Origin: Stomorhina lunata
Taxonomy: Eukaryota; Arthropoda; Insecta; Diptera; Rhiniidae
Assembly: GCA_933228675.1 (NCBI GenBank)
Contig: OW121744.1
Span: forward strand, 62,475,928-62,539,927
Reading direction: 5' to 3'
DNA: 64,000 nucleotides
Of the stretch, positions 10,352-21,589 are shown piece by piece. The notes beneath the pieces were generated by a model, which was not told the origin of the DNA, made no database searches, and worked only from the letters and a program-made list of their open reading frames with translations. Within the stretch, counting starts at the first letter, position 1. Every line of letters starts with the position of its first letter. A program made the translations under genes and the position numbers.

Positions 10352-12082
10352 ACAAGTAAGAGTTTTATATTCGGCTGTGCCGAATCTTATATACCCACCA
10401 TCAAGTTGTGTTAAATTTAGAAACATATCTCATATATCAACGAGGGTGCAGTAAATTCAAAACGTGGACCAAATTGGCAAAAAGTTGTTACGCTAGTTGG
10501 TATTATTGGTAAGATATTTGGAATAACTTCGGTTGCAGTAGCTTTATAGTTCAACGTTCAAAAGTATGTAAAAGTATGTATGTAGGTTTCCCTAGTATTT
10601 ACTTTGAAGAAAATTCGTTATCGTAACCGGGTATGGTTTAACATTAATAAGTTGTTAGATACTTTTTGTTGAGCTTAATACTTAATATGGATAAACATGT
10701 TGGTGGTAATACGACAGGTCCATATATTTTGTTAGGAGTTTCTTATGCATCTACCGTACATAAAGTCTGGACATTGGTGCAATCTTAATATGCTGCTTGT
10801 ACATCCGAATCTTTTTGATTGTAGATATAAAAAGGGGATGTAATATATCGAGCCCTAACCGCCAAAAAGACGCAAGCGCCAAAAACTAAAACTTACAGGA
10901 GAAGCATTTTTTAAAATAGCTTTGGACAGTGAATTGTACTTAAGTCTTTATTGTTTTTACTGTAAAATGATAACGGTAAATTCTACTGCCCTGATATTTT
11001 GTGAAATGATGCAGATGATCATGAATAATAAATTTTAATAATAAAATGATAATCGTCCATCATGTCGCTTAAGCCCTTTTGGCGGTTATGACTCGATATA
11101 TATAAGACTTATAGCCAAATGTTGACCGATTGTAACAAAATTTTATACACTGGCTGGTATTTATATAAAGCTTATTCTTGCAAAATTAAATGGCCATAGC
11201 TGTCATAGTTTCTAAGTTAATAGCTTTTAACTGGCCTTTGCTACATTTTTTTGTTTTTTTATATGACAGCTATAGTCAAATATGGACCGATTCCTATAAA
11301 ATTTGATATACTGACCAATAGTTGCATAAAACTTCTCTATTCTAAATTTAGTCGTCATAGTTATTACAATTGTATTCAATTTATTAGCGTTAATGTGTTT
11401 TCCGGGGCGGGGTTATATGGGGGCTCTATCTAAATGTGAACCGATTTCGCCCATAATCACAACATATTAAAAATACATTCTACAACATATCAAAAATACA
11501 TTAGGAAAATTTTGTTTCTCTAGCTCTTGTAGTTAAGGAGCTATTGCGCTTTTATCTGGCGGACAGACGGACATAAACCCACTTTTCTTTTTGTATTTCT
11601 AGGTAAGTTTTTTGTATGGAAGCTATGGTCAAATGGTGACTGATTTTGACAAAATTTTCGATGACATTGACATAAGAATTCCTTGTGCTAAACTTAGTGG
11701 TTATATCTGCTATAGTATTTTTGGTGAAATTTAGGCTGTTTTCATAAATATTTTGTATGGGAGCTATCGCTTAATGTGAACCGATTTTTATGAAATTTTG
11801 TATGCTGCCTAGGGTCTATGCAAAACTTCTATGCACCAAATTTTATCATCATAGATATTATAGTTTTTTATTTATTAGTAAATAAACGATTAGAATAGGC
11901 GAGGTTATACGGGAGCTATGGTCAAATGTTAACCGATTTTACCCAATTTCAATACCAACATTTTCTCATAGATGAAGAATGTTTTTACTAAGTTTTAGTG
12001 AGCTAGCTCCTTTCGTTTAGGCGTTATCGTGATTTCAACAGACAGACGGATCGTCTTAGAATTTTATAAGGATTCAGAATAT
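10352..12082 (+). repeat. Family B dispersed repeat, copy B1 (3' end lost)
   Basis: Starts ACAAGTAAGAG with the perfect hairpin ATTCGGCTGTGCCGAAT, then 'cttatatacccaccatcaag'. The interior is built of 'gggagctatggtcaaatg' and 'accgattttg' motifs and ends with a gacagacgga tract and 'ggattcagaatata'. There the Tc1-like copy 1 inserted at a TA. B2 (55180-56831) shows the rest of the element. Non-coding. Confidence 0.75.
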
Positions 12083-12083
12083 A

Positions 12084-13233
12084 AAGAGTGTTCTAAAAAA
12101 AATATGCATTTACTATTTTAGACAAAATTTATCCATAGTGCAAGAAATAATTTATTTTTTGATCAAGTTAGTTTCTATAGATATGTCAGATACTATTATT
12201 TTAGAAATTATTAATTTTCAATAGTTATTTCAATCAAAATGGACTGCGAAAAAAAAGTTCGTGAAAATATAATTAAAACTTTTCAAAAAAATCCGTCATG
12301 GACTTTTAAAAAAATAGCTAAAAATTTGAAAGTTGACCCTCGAACGGTTTCTAATGCCATCAGACGGTATAAGGAAAACCTGAGCATTGAAAGAAAACCT
12401 GGATCAGGGAGGAAAAAAGGTCCTACAGAAATTGGTAAGGCAAAAGAAGTCGAGCGATTCTTTCGAAGAGCGCCTAACACTTCTTTAAGAAAAGCAGCTC
12501 GTACGGTGAAATGTTCTACGAATTTTGCACATAGAGTCAAAGCTTATGCTGGACTGAAGACATACAAAGTCCAAAAGGTTCCAGATCGCAATGCTATAAA
12601 GAACTTAGAAGCAAAACAACGAGCGAAAAAATTGAAGTCTGATTTTATAAAAAAATACACCTGTTGTGTGATGGATGATGAAACATACGTACGGGCAGAC
12701 TTTTCTCAACTTCCTGGTCAAGATTTATATGTTGCTGATAAACGGGGCAATGTTCGGCAAGAGTTTCGCACAAAAAAACAAACAAAATTCCCTAAGAAGT
12801 TTCTCGTGTGGCAAGCTATTTGCAGTTGTGAGAAGTTAAGTATTTGTGGCATCTGGCACAATAAACACAGAAATTTATGTAAAGGAGTGCCTACAAAAAC
12901 GGTTGTTAAACTTTTTAAGAGAGAACAGAGTGACTATATTTTTTTGGCTTGATTTGGCATCATGCCACGAGAGGCAAATCCACCTAACTGTCCAGAACTT
13001 CGGCCTGTGGAAAGGTATTGGGCTCTGGTAAAAAAGGAATTGAAGAACACAGGAAAGATTTCCAAGAACATGTCCGATTTTAAGCGCAGGTGGAACACAT
13101 GCTCCAAAAAGGTATCAGAAGCAACTGTAAAATCTTTAATGGGAGGGTTTCCGAAAAAAGTCGATAACTTTGCAAAACCCGAGTACTAAGTAAACATTTT
13201 AATGCTAAATGATTTTGTATAATATGTTATTAT
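12084..13233 (+). mobile_element. Tc1-like DD37E transposon, copy 1 (3' end missing)
   Basis: The left TIR AAGAGTGTTCTAAA follows a TA inside family B repeat B1. The element is collinear with copies 2-4 for about 1.1 kb, but similarity stops at about 13233, so the right TIR, its TA and the rest of B1 are absent. A deletion removed the 3' end after insertion. It cannot be mobilised without its second TIR. Confidence 0.9.
12239..13189 (+). pseudogene. Tc1-like transposase, frameshifted (copy 1)
   Basis: Cut-and-paste transposase of the Tc1/mariner superfamily. Residues 1-60 carry two HTH-like segments with a GSGRKKG hinge similar to GRPR. MDDETY near residue 145 holds the first catalytic Asp. 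Small indels near 12830-12845 disturb the reading and the frame closes at 12952. A 55-bp deletion relative to copy 3 (between two CCA trinucleotides, at 12961-12969) removes the segment after the second Asp, and the rest reads in another frame to the stop at 13189. The final block NPPNCPELRPVERYW with the catalytic Glu is still present. Confidence 0.9.
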
Positions 13234-13689
13234 TTTAAAGTGTTTAAATAGCAGTGGAAACTTTTTTAATACATTTATTAAAAAGACAAGAACAAAGTAA
13301 ATTCATTAATTAATTCAACAATAAGTGGGATTGTTTTTTAGTTAAGTTGAACAATACTTCTCACGTTGTTTGTAAATATGTTTAAATATAGTGTTTTGAA
13401 AAGTGCTAGCACGTTTTTATACACTAACTGGCTAAACCTGAAAAGCTTTTAAATTCTTTTTTAATTCTAATAAGAAAATAATCCAATAAATGTCCAGCTT
13501 TTGATCTATAAATTTGTTGCGTTATACATATTCAAAAATAAAGCTTTATGTTTTAAATTTGAATTAACTTAAAACTTTTTAGTTTTGGTCTACTGATAGT
13601 TTACTTTCATTTCGTTTTAGTTTTAAAATTGAGGAGCCCTAAATTTGCGCACAGTGTAACATTTACAATTACATAATTTTGTTTTTATG
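13234..13689. other. Unassigned AT-rich DNA
   Basis: No frame, repeat or TIR recognised between Tc1-like copy 1 and the LINE-beta 3' end. Confidence 0.5.
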
Positions 13690-14822
13690 GGGGATCTGTT
13701 TGAAGATCAAGGCCAAGAAATTGTGCTACTTCTAGGGTTGGCGGTACAGTTGAAAATGTGGGGATATCAGAGGACCCTGACCACAAGCTGGGCATATGTT
13801 GGGGACGGCACGGTCAATGCGGTACCAGAAGATATTTAATCTGCTGCTCAATCCTGATCTCAGTTGAGCCAGAACGACTCTTGTTTCCCACGGCAGGTTC
13901 TTTTCTTCTTCTGGTATGGGCGCTGGGCGACCTCCTAATACAACATTCACGCGATAACCTGAAATCGCGGAGTTTATGAATGTTTTTTAATAATGCCATG
14001 TACGAGGTATGATCTAAAGGATCAAGTACATATCATCGTATGCTATCCTCATACATAGGAAAATTTTTCCTGACATGCCTCGGGGAAGATGCCAACTGTG
14101 TGTTGTTAAAGTTTGGATGATTTCTCCGATGACATCCCCAAAAGGAACTGCTGAGATATCATAATGTTGTGTTCCTTTACTGAAAGGATCTTTGTTTCCT
14201 CATGAAAATCATGTGCCTGTTATAGTTCTTAGGGCTGCATTTTGGCAACATTGAATATTTCTTCACTGAGTATCACTTAGCGACGCTGACCACACTGGAG
14301 CAGCATAAATTGCCACTGACCATCGCTTTATAGGTAGACAGCAAGGTTTCTTTGTCAATTCCCCAAGTACTGCCGGCTAGTGCAGTACTGTCGCAATTTA
14401 TGCGCGACAGTTGTGGCATGTTCTGACAAAGTAAAAATGCTGTCGAGTGTGACTCCCAGGATTTTCGGGTGGTTCAATGTCGGAATTGGTACACTATCGA
14501 TCTCGACGCCAAGTTGTGGCCTGGTATCTAAGCTCTACGAACGACTGACGACCACACAGATAATTTACTATACATCTCTTCAAATTTGTTGTCATTGTGG
14601 ACAACAGGATGTCCTGGAAGAGGCTGACATGGCTTACCGTGTCAAAGGCTTTTGACAAGTCAAGCGCTACAAGGACCGTTCTTTCACAAGACCTCTGCTG
14701 GTTTAAGCCTTGTGCGATCTGAGTAGTTATTGCTGTTAATGCTGTGGTGGTGCTGTGCATTTTGCGGAATTCATGCCTTTGAAGTCTTATCTGTACGGAT
14801 GGCCTTTGCAACTTTCGCAAGC
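13690..14822 (-). pseudogene. Jockey-like non-LTR retrotransposon ORF2, internally deleted (LINE-beta)
   Basis: On the minus strand the 5' side reads HEFRKMHSTTTALTAI, then LVALDLSKAFDTVSH (RT block with the first catalytic Asp), MTTNLKRCIVNYLCGRQSFV, and then jumps to RPQLGVEIDSVPIPT and ILGVTLDS. The block with the YADD/FADD active site is gone. Further on, LAGSTWGIDKETLLSTYKAM and, at 13732-13950, NVVLGGRPAPIPEEE, ETRVVLAQLRSGLSSRL and NICPACGQGP form the typical Jockey ORF2 tail with a Cys motif. The domain order fits one truncated element. The 5' half, including the endonuclease, is absent. Confidence 0.85.
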
Positions 14823-14834
14823 GTAAAGTGCAAA

Positions 14835-16062
14835 GTGTAATTGAAATCGGTGGAAAAATGATCGAGGGTGGGTCAAAATTTTCTTAATGTGGGAAGAAGA
14901 AGCTCTGCCAACCTCCTGGAATGAAGGTATACTAGTCAAAATACCAAAAAAGGGTGACTCCAAAGACTGCAATAACACATCTTCCAATACCGAGAAAAAT
15001 ACTAAGTCGAGTAACTTTGAACAGAATATCCGATGCAGTTTCCGCTACACCCCGGGAAAATCAGTTTGAGTTCAGAGAGAATCGATCTTGTGTTGACCAA
15101 ATCAACACAGTAACATACCAAGAAAAATTGTGAACTTAGTCCGGGCAATATACGTGAATTTTAAATATCGGGTCCTACACAAAGGTAAATTGTCTAATCC
15201 ATTCAAAGTTACTATAGGAGTAAGAAAAGGATGTATCTTGTCACCTATACTTTGTATCCTCGTCATCGACAACATAATGCGCAGAAATCTGAATGGTAGA
15301 CACGGTATCCAATGGACACGGTTTAAACAACTCGAGGACTTAGAATACACTGATGACTTATGTCTTCTAAGCCAAAGCCGTGGTCACTTTCAAGAAAACA
15401 CTCTTGAATCTCGGGCAGCTGGGCTGGAAATCAATATTTCCAAGACAAAGATTATTTTTGGAGGCAATGGCGCGAACCCGTTGACACACATCAATGCGGA
15501 TAATGAGGTTATTGGATGTGTAGGTACCTTTAATTATCTTGGTAATTTGGTATATACAAAAGGTGGCACTGACGAGGATATTGAATAGCGTATTAATAAG
15601 ACAAAATCTGCATTCGGCATTGTCCGAGTTATTTGGAAATCTTGGCAAATATCAACAACAACTAAGTTACGAATATACAACTCGAATGTCAAGTCCATCT
15701 TGTATTACGGTTGCAAAATATGGTGGCCGAATCGCATAAGAAATGAAGATCTCCTAAACCCGTCAAACCAAATCCCTGCTTCTGTAGAGGTATGTCAACG
15801 GAAATGGCGGTGGATAGGCCACACGCTTCGAAGGCCAAATACCAACATTGCTCGACAAGCGCTTCGTTGGAATCCACAGGGAGGCGGCCGTCGTGTTGGT
15901 GCACCTGCTAGAACGTGGAGAAGGTCAATTCAGGCGGAGTTTGCAGGTAGCAAACTTTTCATGGAATGACGTACTAAAACATCGTAATAGAGTTCGATAT
16001 AAAAGGATGGTTGAGGACTTATGCTCCACTGGGAGTCAAGGATAACAGAAGAAGAATTGGGA
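14835..16062 (+). pseudogene. Non-LTR retrotransposon reverse transcriptase (LINE-gamma), 5'-truncated
   Basis: Reads EALPTSWNEGILVKIPKKGD, then (15130-15588) VRAIYVNFKYRVLHKG, VTIGVRKGCILSPILCILVI, RHGIQWTRFKQLEDL, YTDDLCLLS (RT active site, usually FADD), NYLGNLVYTKGGTDEDIE, then ILYYGCKIWW and WRWIGHTLRRPNTNIARQAL. The order and the GIQW / GGTDEDIE motifs are those of an RTE/CR1-like non-LTR RT. Stops and frameshifts at several points make it inactive. The 3' end 'gggagtcaaggataacagaa' followed by GAA units is shared with copies at 33.33 and 63.22 kb. It lies almost head to head with LINE-beta. Confidence 0.85.
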
Positions 16063-16129
16063 ATATATTTTCATGGTACTTTTTACAATGAAAATAGATC
16101 TAATAAAGTTTTAATATATATTTCATTAT

Positions 16130-16870
16130 CTTCAGACAATTAGGAGACTTTAAACGACGCATTAGAGTAAAATTAGGGTCGCCAGATTTGAATAGATACA
16201 TCGGTTGGGGATCACCACAAGGTGATGTTCTATCTTAATTGTTATAAAGCTTCACTCTGAACGATATTCTAGTAGAAGGGTGGTTTGATAATTACATATG
16301 CAGATGATGTGGCTATAATATTCCAGATTCAAAGTACTCTCAGAGGACCCTTCTCACTAAGCAAAAATGGGCGGACGATAATGGTCTTGCAAAATATCCA
16401 AACAATGCAGAATAGAATCGGTTGTTATTGTAACTGCAATAATATTGGTAATATCACAGAAGTAGCAGTCTTTGGTTGTAATCTTACGAAACGATCTCCG
16501 AATCTTCCTGTACGAAGAACCGACAGCCGTGGGAATAGTAGGTATCAGTAGAGGAAATTGGTTTAATCATTCAAGTTTTTGAGTACACTCAGAGGATCCT
16601 TCTCACTATCAAAAAATGGGCGGACAATAATGATCTTACTGTATATCAAGACAAGACAGAATAGTATCCCTAGCGGAGATTGGTTTAATGGTTGTAGCAT
16701 ATTAGATGATACAGCATTCAAGTTTTTGAGTACACTCAGGGGATCCTTCTTACTATTGAAAAATGGACGACTACAATGGTCTTGCGGTATATTCATACAA
16801 GACAAAATTGATTATGTTTACCAGGAGGTACCCACATATATCTTCGGCGGGCACTAAAATTACTTTCGCG
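16130..16870 (+). pseudogene. Loa-like LINE RT fragment with local duplications (LINE-delta)
   Basis: RYIGWGSPQGDVLS, then LNDILVEG and YADDVAII form the RT B-C blocks, with the catalytic YADD near 16291-16305. The next segment, WADDNGLAKYPNNAE in one frame, resembles the standard block after the active site. A stretch 'ctcagaggacccttctcact..aaaaatgggcgga' occurs three times (about 16330, 16585 and 16740), so the element has undergone tandem duplication. Not functional. Confidence 0.7.
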
Positions 16871-17279
16871 TACTTTAACAGGTACCTGGTAGTATTATTC
16901 TACAAGAAGATGAATTTTAAGCTTAACATCATAGTGTAGGGCTTTTTAGAAATCCACGTTCGCAATACATTGAAAAGGGTGCAGAGATAGGCAAGTCTGT
17001 ACATCACGGGTGGGCTTTGTATCTCCCCATCGGATGCTGTCAATGCAATTCTGGATTTGTCAGCCATATTAAAAATGATATAACAGCGATAGAACAATGG
17101 ACACATCTATTTAACAAGAAGTATTGCTATTAAAAACGGTTAATTGGCTTCAATGCTGGCTCTCGTCTCATAGTCTGGTATTCTTTGGGGTTACTCTAAG
17201 AGCTATAGCTAAATATCGCACGAAGGCTACCGGATTTGAGATGTTAAGGTTTTACAACAGTGATAAAATACATTATATG

Positions 17280-17640
17280 ATAGCAAGCATCCATTAAGTC
17301 TCTGGATTCTGTCCTCCAGCTGTTCAGTGTCCAACTTATGTGGGTACCGCTCCACATCGACATACCAGGAAAATGTAGAGCAGACGAGTTAGCAAGACTA
17401 CAGGTTAACTATGGGTAGGACAGGTAGGCGTCTGCCAGAGTACTTATTTATTGCAAATAAGTGTGGAACTACTTAGATAGGACACGATTTCACAGACTTT
17501 TGTCTATGGTTAGACCTGATGTATGATTACTTGTGTCCATAATGACAAGACACTGTCTGATTGAAAAGCATGCAACTGAGCTGAGTGACTTGCTGAAAGA
17601 GTCCATAAAATATAAGTCAAACTAAGAGTTGACTAACTCT
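17280..17640 (+). pseudogene. RNase H-like C-terminal fragment of a LINE (LINE-delta)
   Basis: Reads QLMWVPLHIDIPGKCRADEL, then ARL; this is the last RNase H block ('WVPGH..I.GN..ADELA') carried by Loa/I-type LINEs. It is followed by RFHRLLSMVRPDV and TRHCLIEKHATELSD. It is probably the 3' part of the element at 16.13 kb; the region between, 16870-17280, is too decayed to read. Confidence 0.65.
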
Positions 17641-17649
17641 GGGCTCTTA

Positions 17650-17880
17650 CAGACTTGAGACTAACTTTAAAGTTTGGCGGTAACTCTATAATGGTATGGG
17701 GTTGCATGGTGGCTGCAGTAGTTGGAACAGCACAGCACTGCACAGTGCAACGTCAATGTTTTAGCCACCAATCACCCCGTTTTCTGCAAAAAATTTGGAT
17801 TTTTAAAGGAAAGGGTATTTTTCCTAGAGGACAATGTACTTAAAAATCTAAAGTCAAAAAACCGTCCCAATAATTTGCTT
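17650..17880 (+). pseudogene. Tc1-like transposase scrap
   Basis: LKFGGNSIMVWGCMVAA matches the conserved 'KHGGGSIMVWGCF' block of Tc1 transposases. Beyond it, GFLKERVFFLEDNV may be the degenerate 'FQQDNDPKH' region with the second Asp. Only this central part is visible. Confidence 0.55.
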
Positions 17881-18880
17881 TTATTTTATTTTTTATTAAC
17901 GGTAAGTATCACAATGATATTTTTTTTATAGTTGTCAACACGAGTCCAATACTTATACAATGATACCAAATATCAGAGAGATTGAGCCAACAGCTTTGTT
18001 GTTACACTCATATTCGTAAAGAGCTTAAAAACATTGGGACAGTAATTTGAGTGATACCTGAGTGATCTGACTAATGTAGATATTAGCCAACTTAAGAGCT
18101 TTTTAAAGTAATCCGGAGGGTTTAACGGAGGAGCTTTACGCTGGCTTTTTGTTGTAACACAATTGACTTAATAGTGATTATTATTTAGACTTGCCATTCT
18201 AACCTATTAAGTGGCTGTTTGAGTCCAAAGTCTCAATTTATATGTTATGACACTGAAAGTAATTCGGAGTTTATTGGAAAACCTAAAGATAAGGTTTCAT
18301 ATTAATATTTCTATGCATTACAAATATTAGCACAAACCGAATATACCTTTTGCGCCTATTGCGGGAAAGGGTATAAACACATAATTTTTTGTGATTTTTT
18401 TAATTTTATGTTTTAATGTTTAATATTCACTACATAGTTTCCATTAAAATAGACAAAAGAAATAAAAAAGTGATGCCATAACATTTGGGGATGCTTGAAA
18501 AGCTAATTAAAAATTCTTAAGGCAAACAGAATAAGTCTAAGAAAAATTATTAGATGAATACAAAGTACACAAATGGATAGTAAAATATTTATTTATATTA
18601 TTTCTATATTTCCTTAAAGAATATTTTTGAATAATTTTTTTTATTTATCCAAAAAAAAAAAAAAAAAAATTAAAAGCAAATCGATTTTTTTGTTTTCTTT
18701 ACTTTTTCATCACTATTTTGCAAATTGTTTCTATTAAAATTATATTGTTTATATTTACTAAAACGAAATACAAACAAATATTTAAAATGTAGAAAAAGAC
18801 CATTATAATAATGAAATATTTCCAAGTTCTAAAAGTTTTGTTTGAAAGTTGACCAATAAGGTGATGACAACAGTTTTTGC
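17881..18880. other. Unassigned AT-rich DNA with a family A scrap
   Basis: At 18300-18375 'ctatgcattacaaatatt', 'agcacaaaccgaatatacc' and 'gggaaagggtata' are a decayed family A end. A 20-base A run lies at 18651-18670. The rest shows nothing recognisable. Confidence 0.45.
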
Positions 18881-19298
18881 ATGCGGGATAATCCCCATCG
18901 ATTACCTTTAAAAGGGAAAACAATAAGCGGCGAATATTATACCAACTTTTTAGACCGATTTAATAAGGATTTAAAAAGAAAACGAAACCATATGGCCAAG
19001 AAAAACGTTGTATTTGATCAATATAATGCACAGGTGCACAGTGTCCATTGCACACGTGTGCTGTCTCAAGGGCAAATTCTTCGGATTTAGCGACTACTTC
19101 CTGTTTTCAAACGTAAAGAAATGGCTCGATGGACAGAGATTTAGCTCCAACGATAAAATTATTGACCAAACAAATGCCTATTTTAAAAATTTTGAAAAAT
19201 ATAATTTTTTGCAAGAGATACAAAAACCGGAGAAACGTTGGACTATGTATATTAAGTTAAGAGGAAATTATGTTGGAAAATACATTTTTGTTTGACAA
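18881..19298 (+). pseudogene. mariner (DD34D-type) transposase C-terminal half
   Basis: Reads LKGKTISGEYYTNFLDRFNK, then KRNHMAKKNVVFDQYNAQVHS, then (frame change) SDYFLFSNVKKWLDGQRFSS, then AYFKNFEKYNFLQEIQKPEK and GNYVGKYIFV. This is the mariner block HLAKKKVLFHQDNAPVH. Here the second catalytic Asp is Tyr (about 19022), and the stretch between it and the third Asp (SDYF) is deleted (the HPPYSPDLAP part). Dead. Confidence 0.8.
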
Positions 19299-20360
19299 AA
19301 AAAAAAATATTGTGTTTTATATAAAAAGTCGCGGACTTGTTGATCCGCCCTCGTATATTATTCTTGGCTTCAAAACGACCAACAATGGTGAAGGGTATCA
19401 TATAGTCGGGCTTAATCGACTTTAACAATTTGTTGCTTATTCCTTTTGCATATGGGGTGTTAGTAAATATGACATTTGATATTTTATCTATTAGATAAAC
19501 TAGTTTTTTATTTGCTTGGAATTTTTGTCAATAATATTTTAATTTAAATAAATAATAATAGAATAAACCGGAATTTTTCGTAGATAAATTTAAAAAAATA
19601 TAGGTCGTTAAAGAATTGGTTCCGTCTTAAAATTATTCGAAATTAAATAGAACAGAAAATACCTGTATCTTAACAGAGGTAAGCTGCGAAGTTTGTATTG
19701 CGTCAGTTATCTGTCAGTCAACCCTTTGGAAAAGCAACGCAATTATTATGATGTTCCACAGACATCGGAAAGCATAAAGAAGTATCATCGAACAAAGAAT
19801 TATTGTTTATTTTACCACCTATGATTTATATGTTTTAAACATTGCTGTCTTCTTTTTTAATATTATAATTATTTATTGTTGATATTCTTGAAATAAATAT
19901 AAATAAATTTATACAACAAAGCAAATATTTATTTATTTCTTATTTATGGTTCATTAATTTATTGAGGAAGAAGTTCACTTGAGTCTACAAAATACTAGAA
20001 TAAAAGCAGATTTATTTAATCTTTTCATTGTAAAATTATCAGCATTTTTATTAGTTTTGGTAGAGAGTTTTTACAATATGAAATGGTAAATATTATTGTT
20101 ATCTGGGTAAGAAAAAGTAGGAAAGTTTTATAGTCGGTCAAAATAATGGACTAATTTCAACCAAGTTTAATAACAAAAATTTACAAATTACGGACAACTT
20201 TTAAATGAAATCTTGACGTTGTTTAAGGTATTGAATTTAAATTCGGGTTTCGTTTTTTAAAATTGGTTCTAGCTTGTGAGTTCGCGTATATTGGCAGCAC
20301 TGAGCTATCATAATGACAGTCAGCTGTTGGCGACGCGACGCCGCTAGAAATATTATTTAA
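19299..20360. other. Unassigned AT-rich DNA
   Basis: A family A scrap at 19320-19425 ('ggtgaagggtatc', 'atagtcgggctt'). Otherwise no recognisable frame or repeat. Confidence 0.45.
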
Positions 20361-20363
20361 ACT

Positions 20364-20454
20364 GTATGCGTATTTCTTTTAAAATTTGTTACACAAAAGG
20401 GATGGGGGATTAAAAATCTGCGAAAATAGCGTTACGAAATATGTGAACAGCCCC
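20364..20454 (-). mobile_element. Truncated MITE family H, copy 2
   Basis: The last ~90 bp match the element at 21261-21420 in inverted orientation (gattaaaaatctgcgaaaat, agcgttacg, atatgtgaacagcccc). The other half is missing. Confidence 0.7.
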
Positions 20455-20754
20455 TTCAAATCATGTTGTTCACAGCTTTCTAGGTAAACGCAAATTCCCG
20501 GATTTTAAGCGGATAAATCCAAAGTTTGTTGCAAAATTATTGCAAGATTGGAGCTCGAATGTTTCACAAAATACATTTTCTGCATTCCCGTCTTGAATTT
20601 TTTCCTAAAAACATACGTAATATAAGCGACTAGAGAGCGATCAATATTTTTTCGAAAATTAAAAAATGATACCAAGGATTTTGGAACGAAGGCATGATGA
20701 GCGACTACTTTTGGACTTTAATAAGTTAAACAGATTTCACACAATGCATGTTAC

Positions 20755-21170
20755 TCAGTTCGACTGATCTTTATTTCTTTTTAATGAATAAAATGATGAT
20801 TTATTTTCAAAAATTGTAAAAAAAGTTTTTATTTAATATCTCGAAAGCTAGAACCGATATCATAAAACGGAGGGCATATTCGGATTCAGTTCGACTGATC
20901 TTTATTTCTAATTTAAACTTTTTAATGAATAAAATGAAGATTTATTTTCAAATATTGTAAAAAAAAAGTTTTATTTAATATCTCGAAAGCTAGAACCGAT
21001 ATCATAAAACGGAGGGCATATTCGTATTCAGTTCGACTGATCTTTATTTCTAATTTAAACTTTTTAATGAATAAAATGAAGAGTTATTTTCAAATATTGT
21101 AAAAAAAAAAGTTTTATTTAATATCTCGAAAGCTAGAACCGATATCATAAAACGAAGGGCATATTCGTAT
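20755..21170 (+). repeat. Tandem repeat, three units of 132-142 bp
   Basis: Units begin with cagttcgactgatctttatt at 20755, 20887 and 21029. Each contains 'tttttaatgaataaaatga', 'atatctcgaaagctagaacc' and 'gatatcataaaacg.agggc'. The first unit lacks a 10-bp 'aatttaaact'. The array lies between two inverted copies of MITE H. Confidence 0.9.
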
Positions 21171-21260
21171 TCAAATAACCTTAGAAACAGCTTTTGGTTG
21201 CTTAGATCCAAAACCGTGTATACTTGCGTAATTTAATAGTGTTTGAGTGCCATAACAAAG

Positions 21261-21420
21261 GGGCTATTCACATATTACGTAACGCTATTTTCGCAGATTT
21301 TTAATCCCCTCCCCCCTGTGTAATACATTATACTATAAATACGCATACGAAATTCCTCCACCGTAACAAAACTCATACCCCCCTCCCCCCTAAGAGCGTT
21401 ACGTAATATGTGAACAGCCC
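21261..21420. mobile_element. MITE family H, 160 bp with ~25-bp TIRs
   Basis: Left GGGCTATTCACATATTACG TAACGC, right its inverse with one mismatch. Long C/G runs (cctcccccc) lie inside both arms. Ends of this kind (GGGCTRTTCACATATTACGT) look like those of insect MITEs, but I do not assign a superfamily. The target duplication is not resolved. Confidence 0.8.
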
Positions 21421-21589
21421 AAATGTCTATTCTAAATTTCTTTATTTTATCTTCAAGAATTGATACTGAGCTGATCAATATTATTAAAAGTGTCAGATCA
21501 ATATTTCGTTGCGTTACATACATTAGCACAAATCCAATGTATGGAAGTTAGGATATAATTATAAATTATTTAAGGATGTCCAAAAGTCC

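Noticed and set aside
12283..12540. 85-codon minus-strand frame, repeated opposite all four Tc1-like copies
   Set aside because: Antisense shadow of the transposase N-terminal region; it recurs only because the element recurs.
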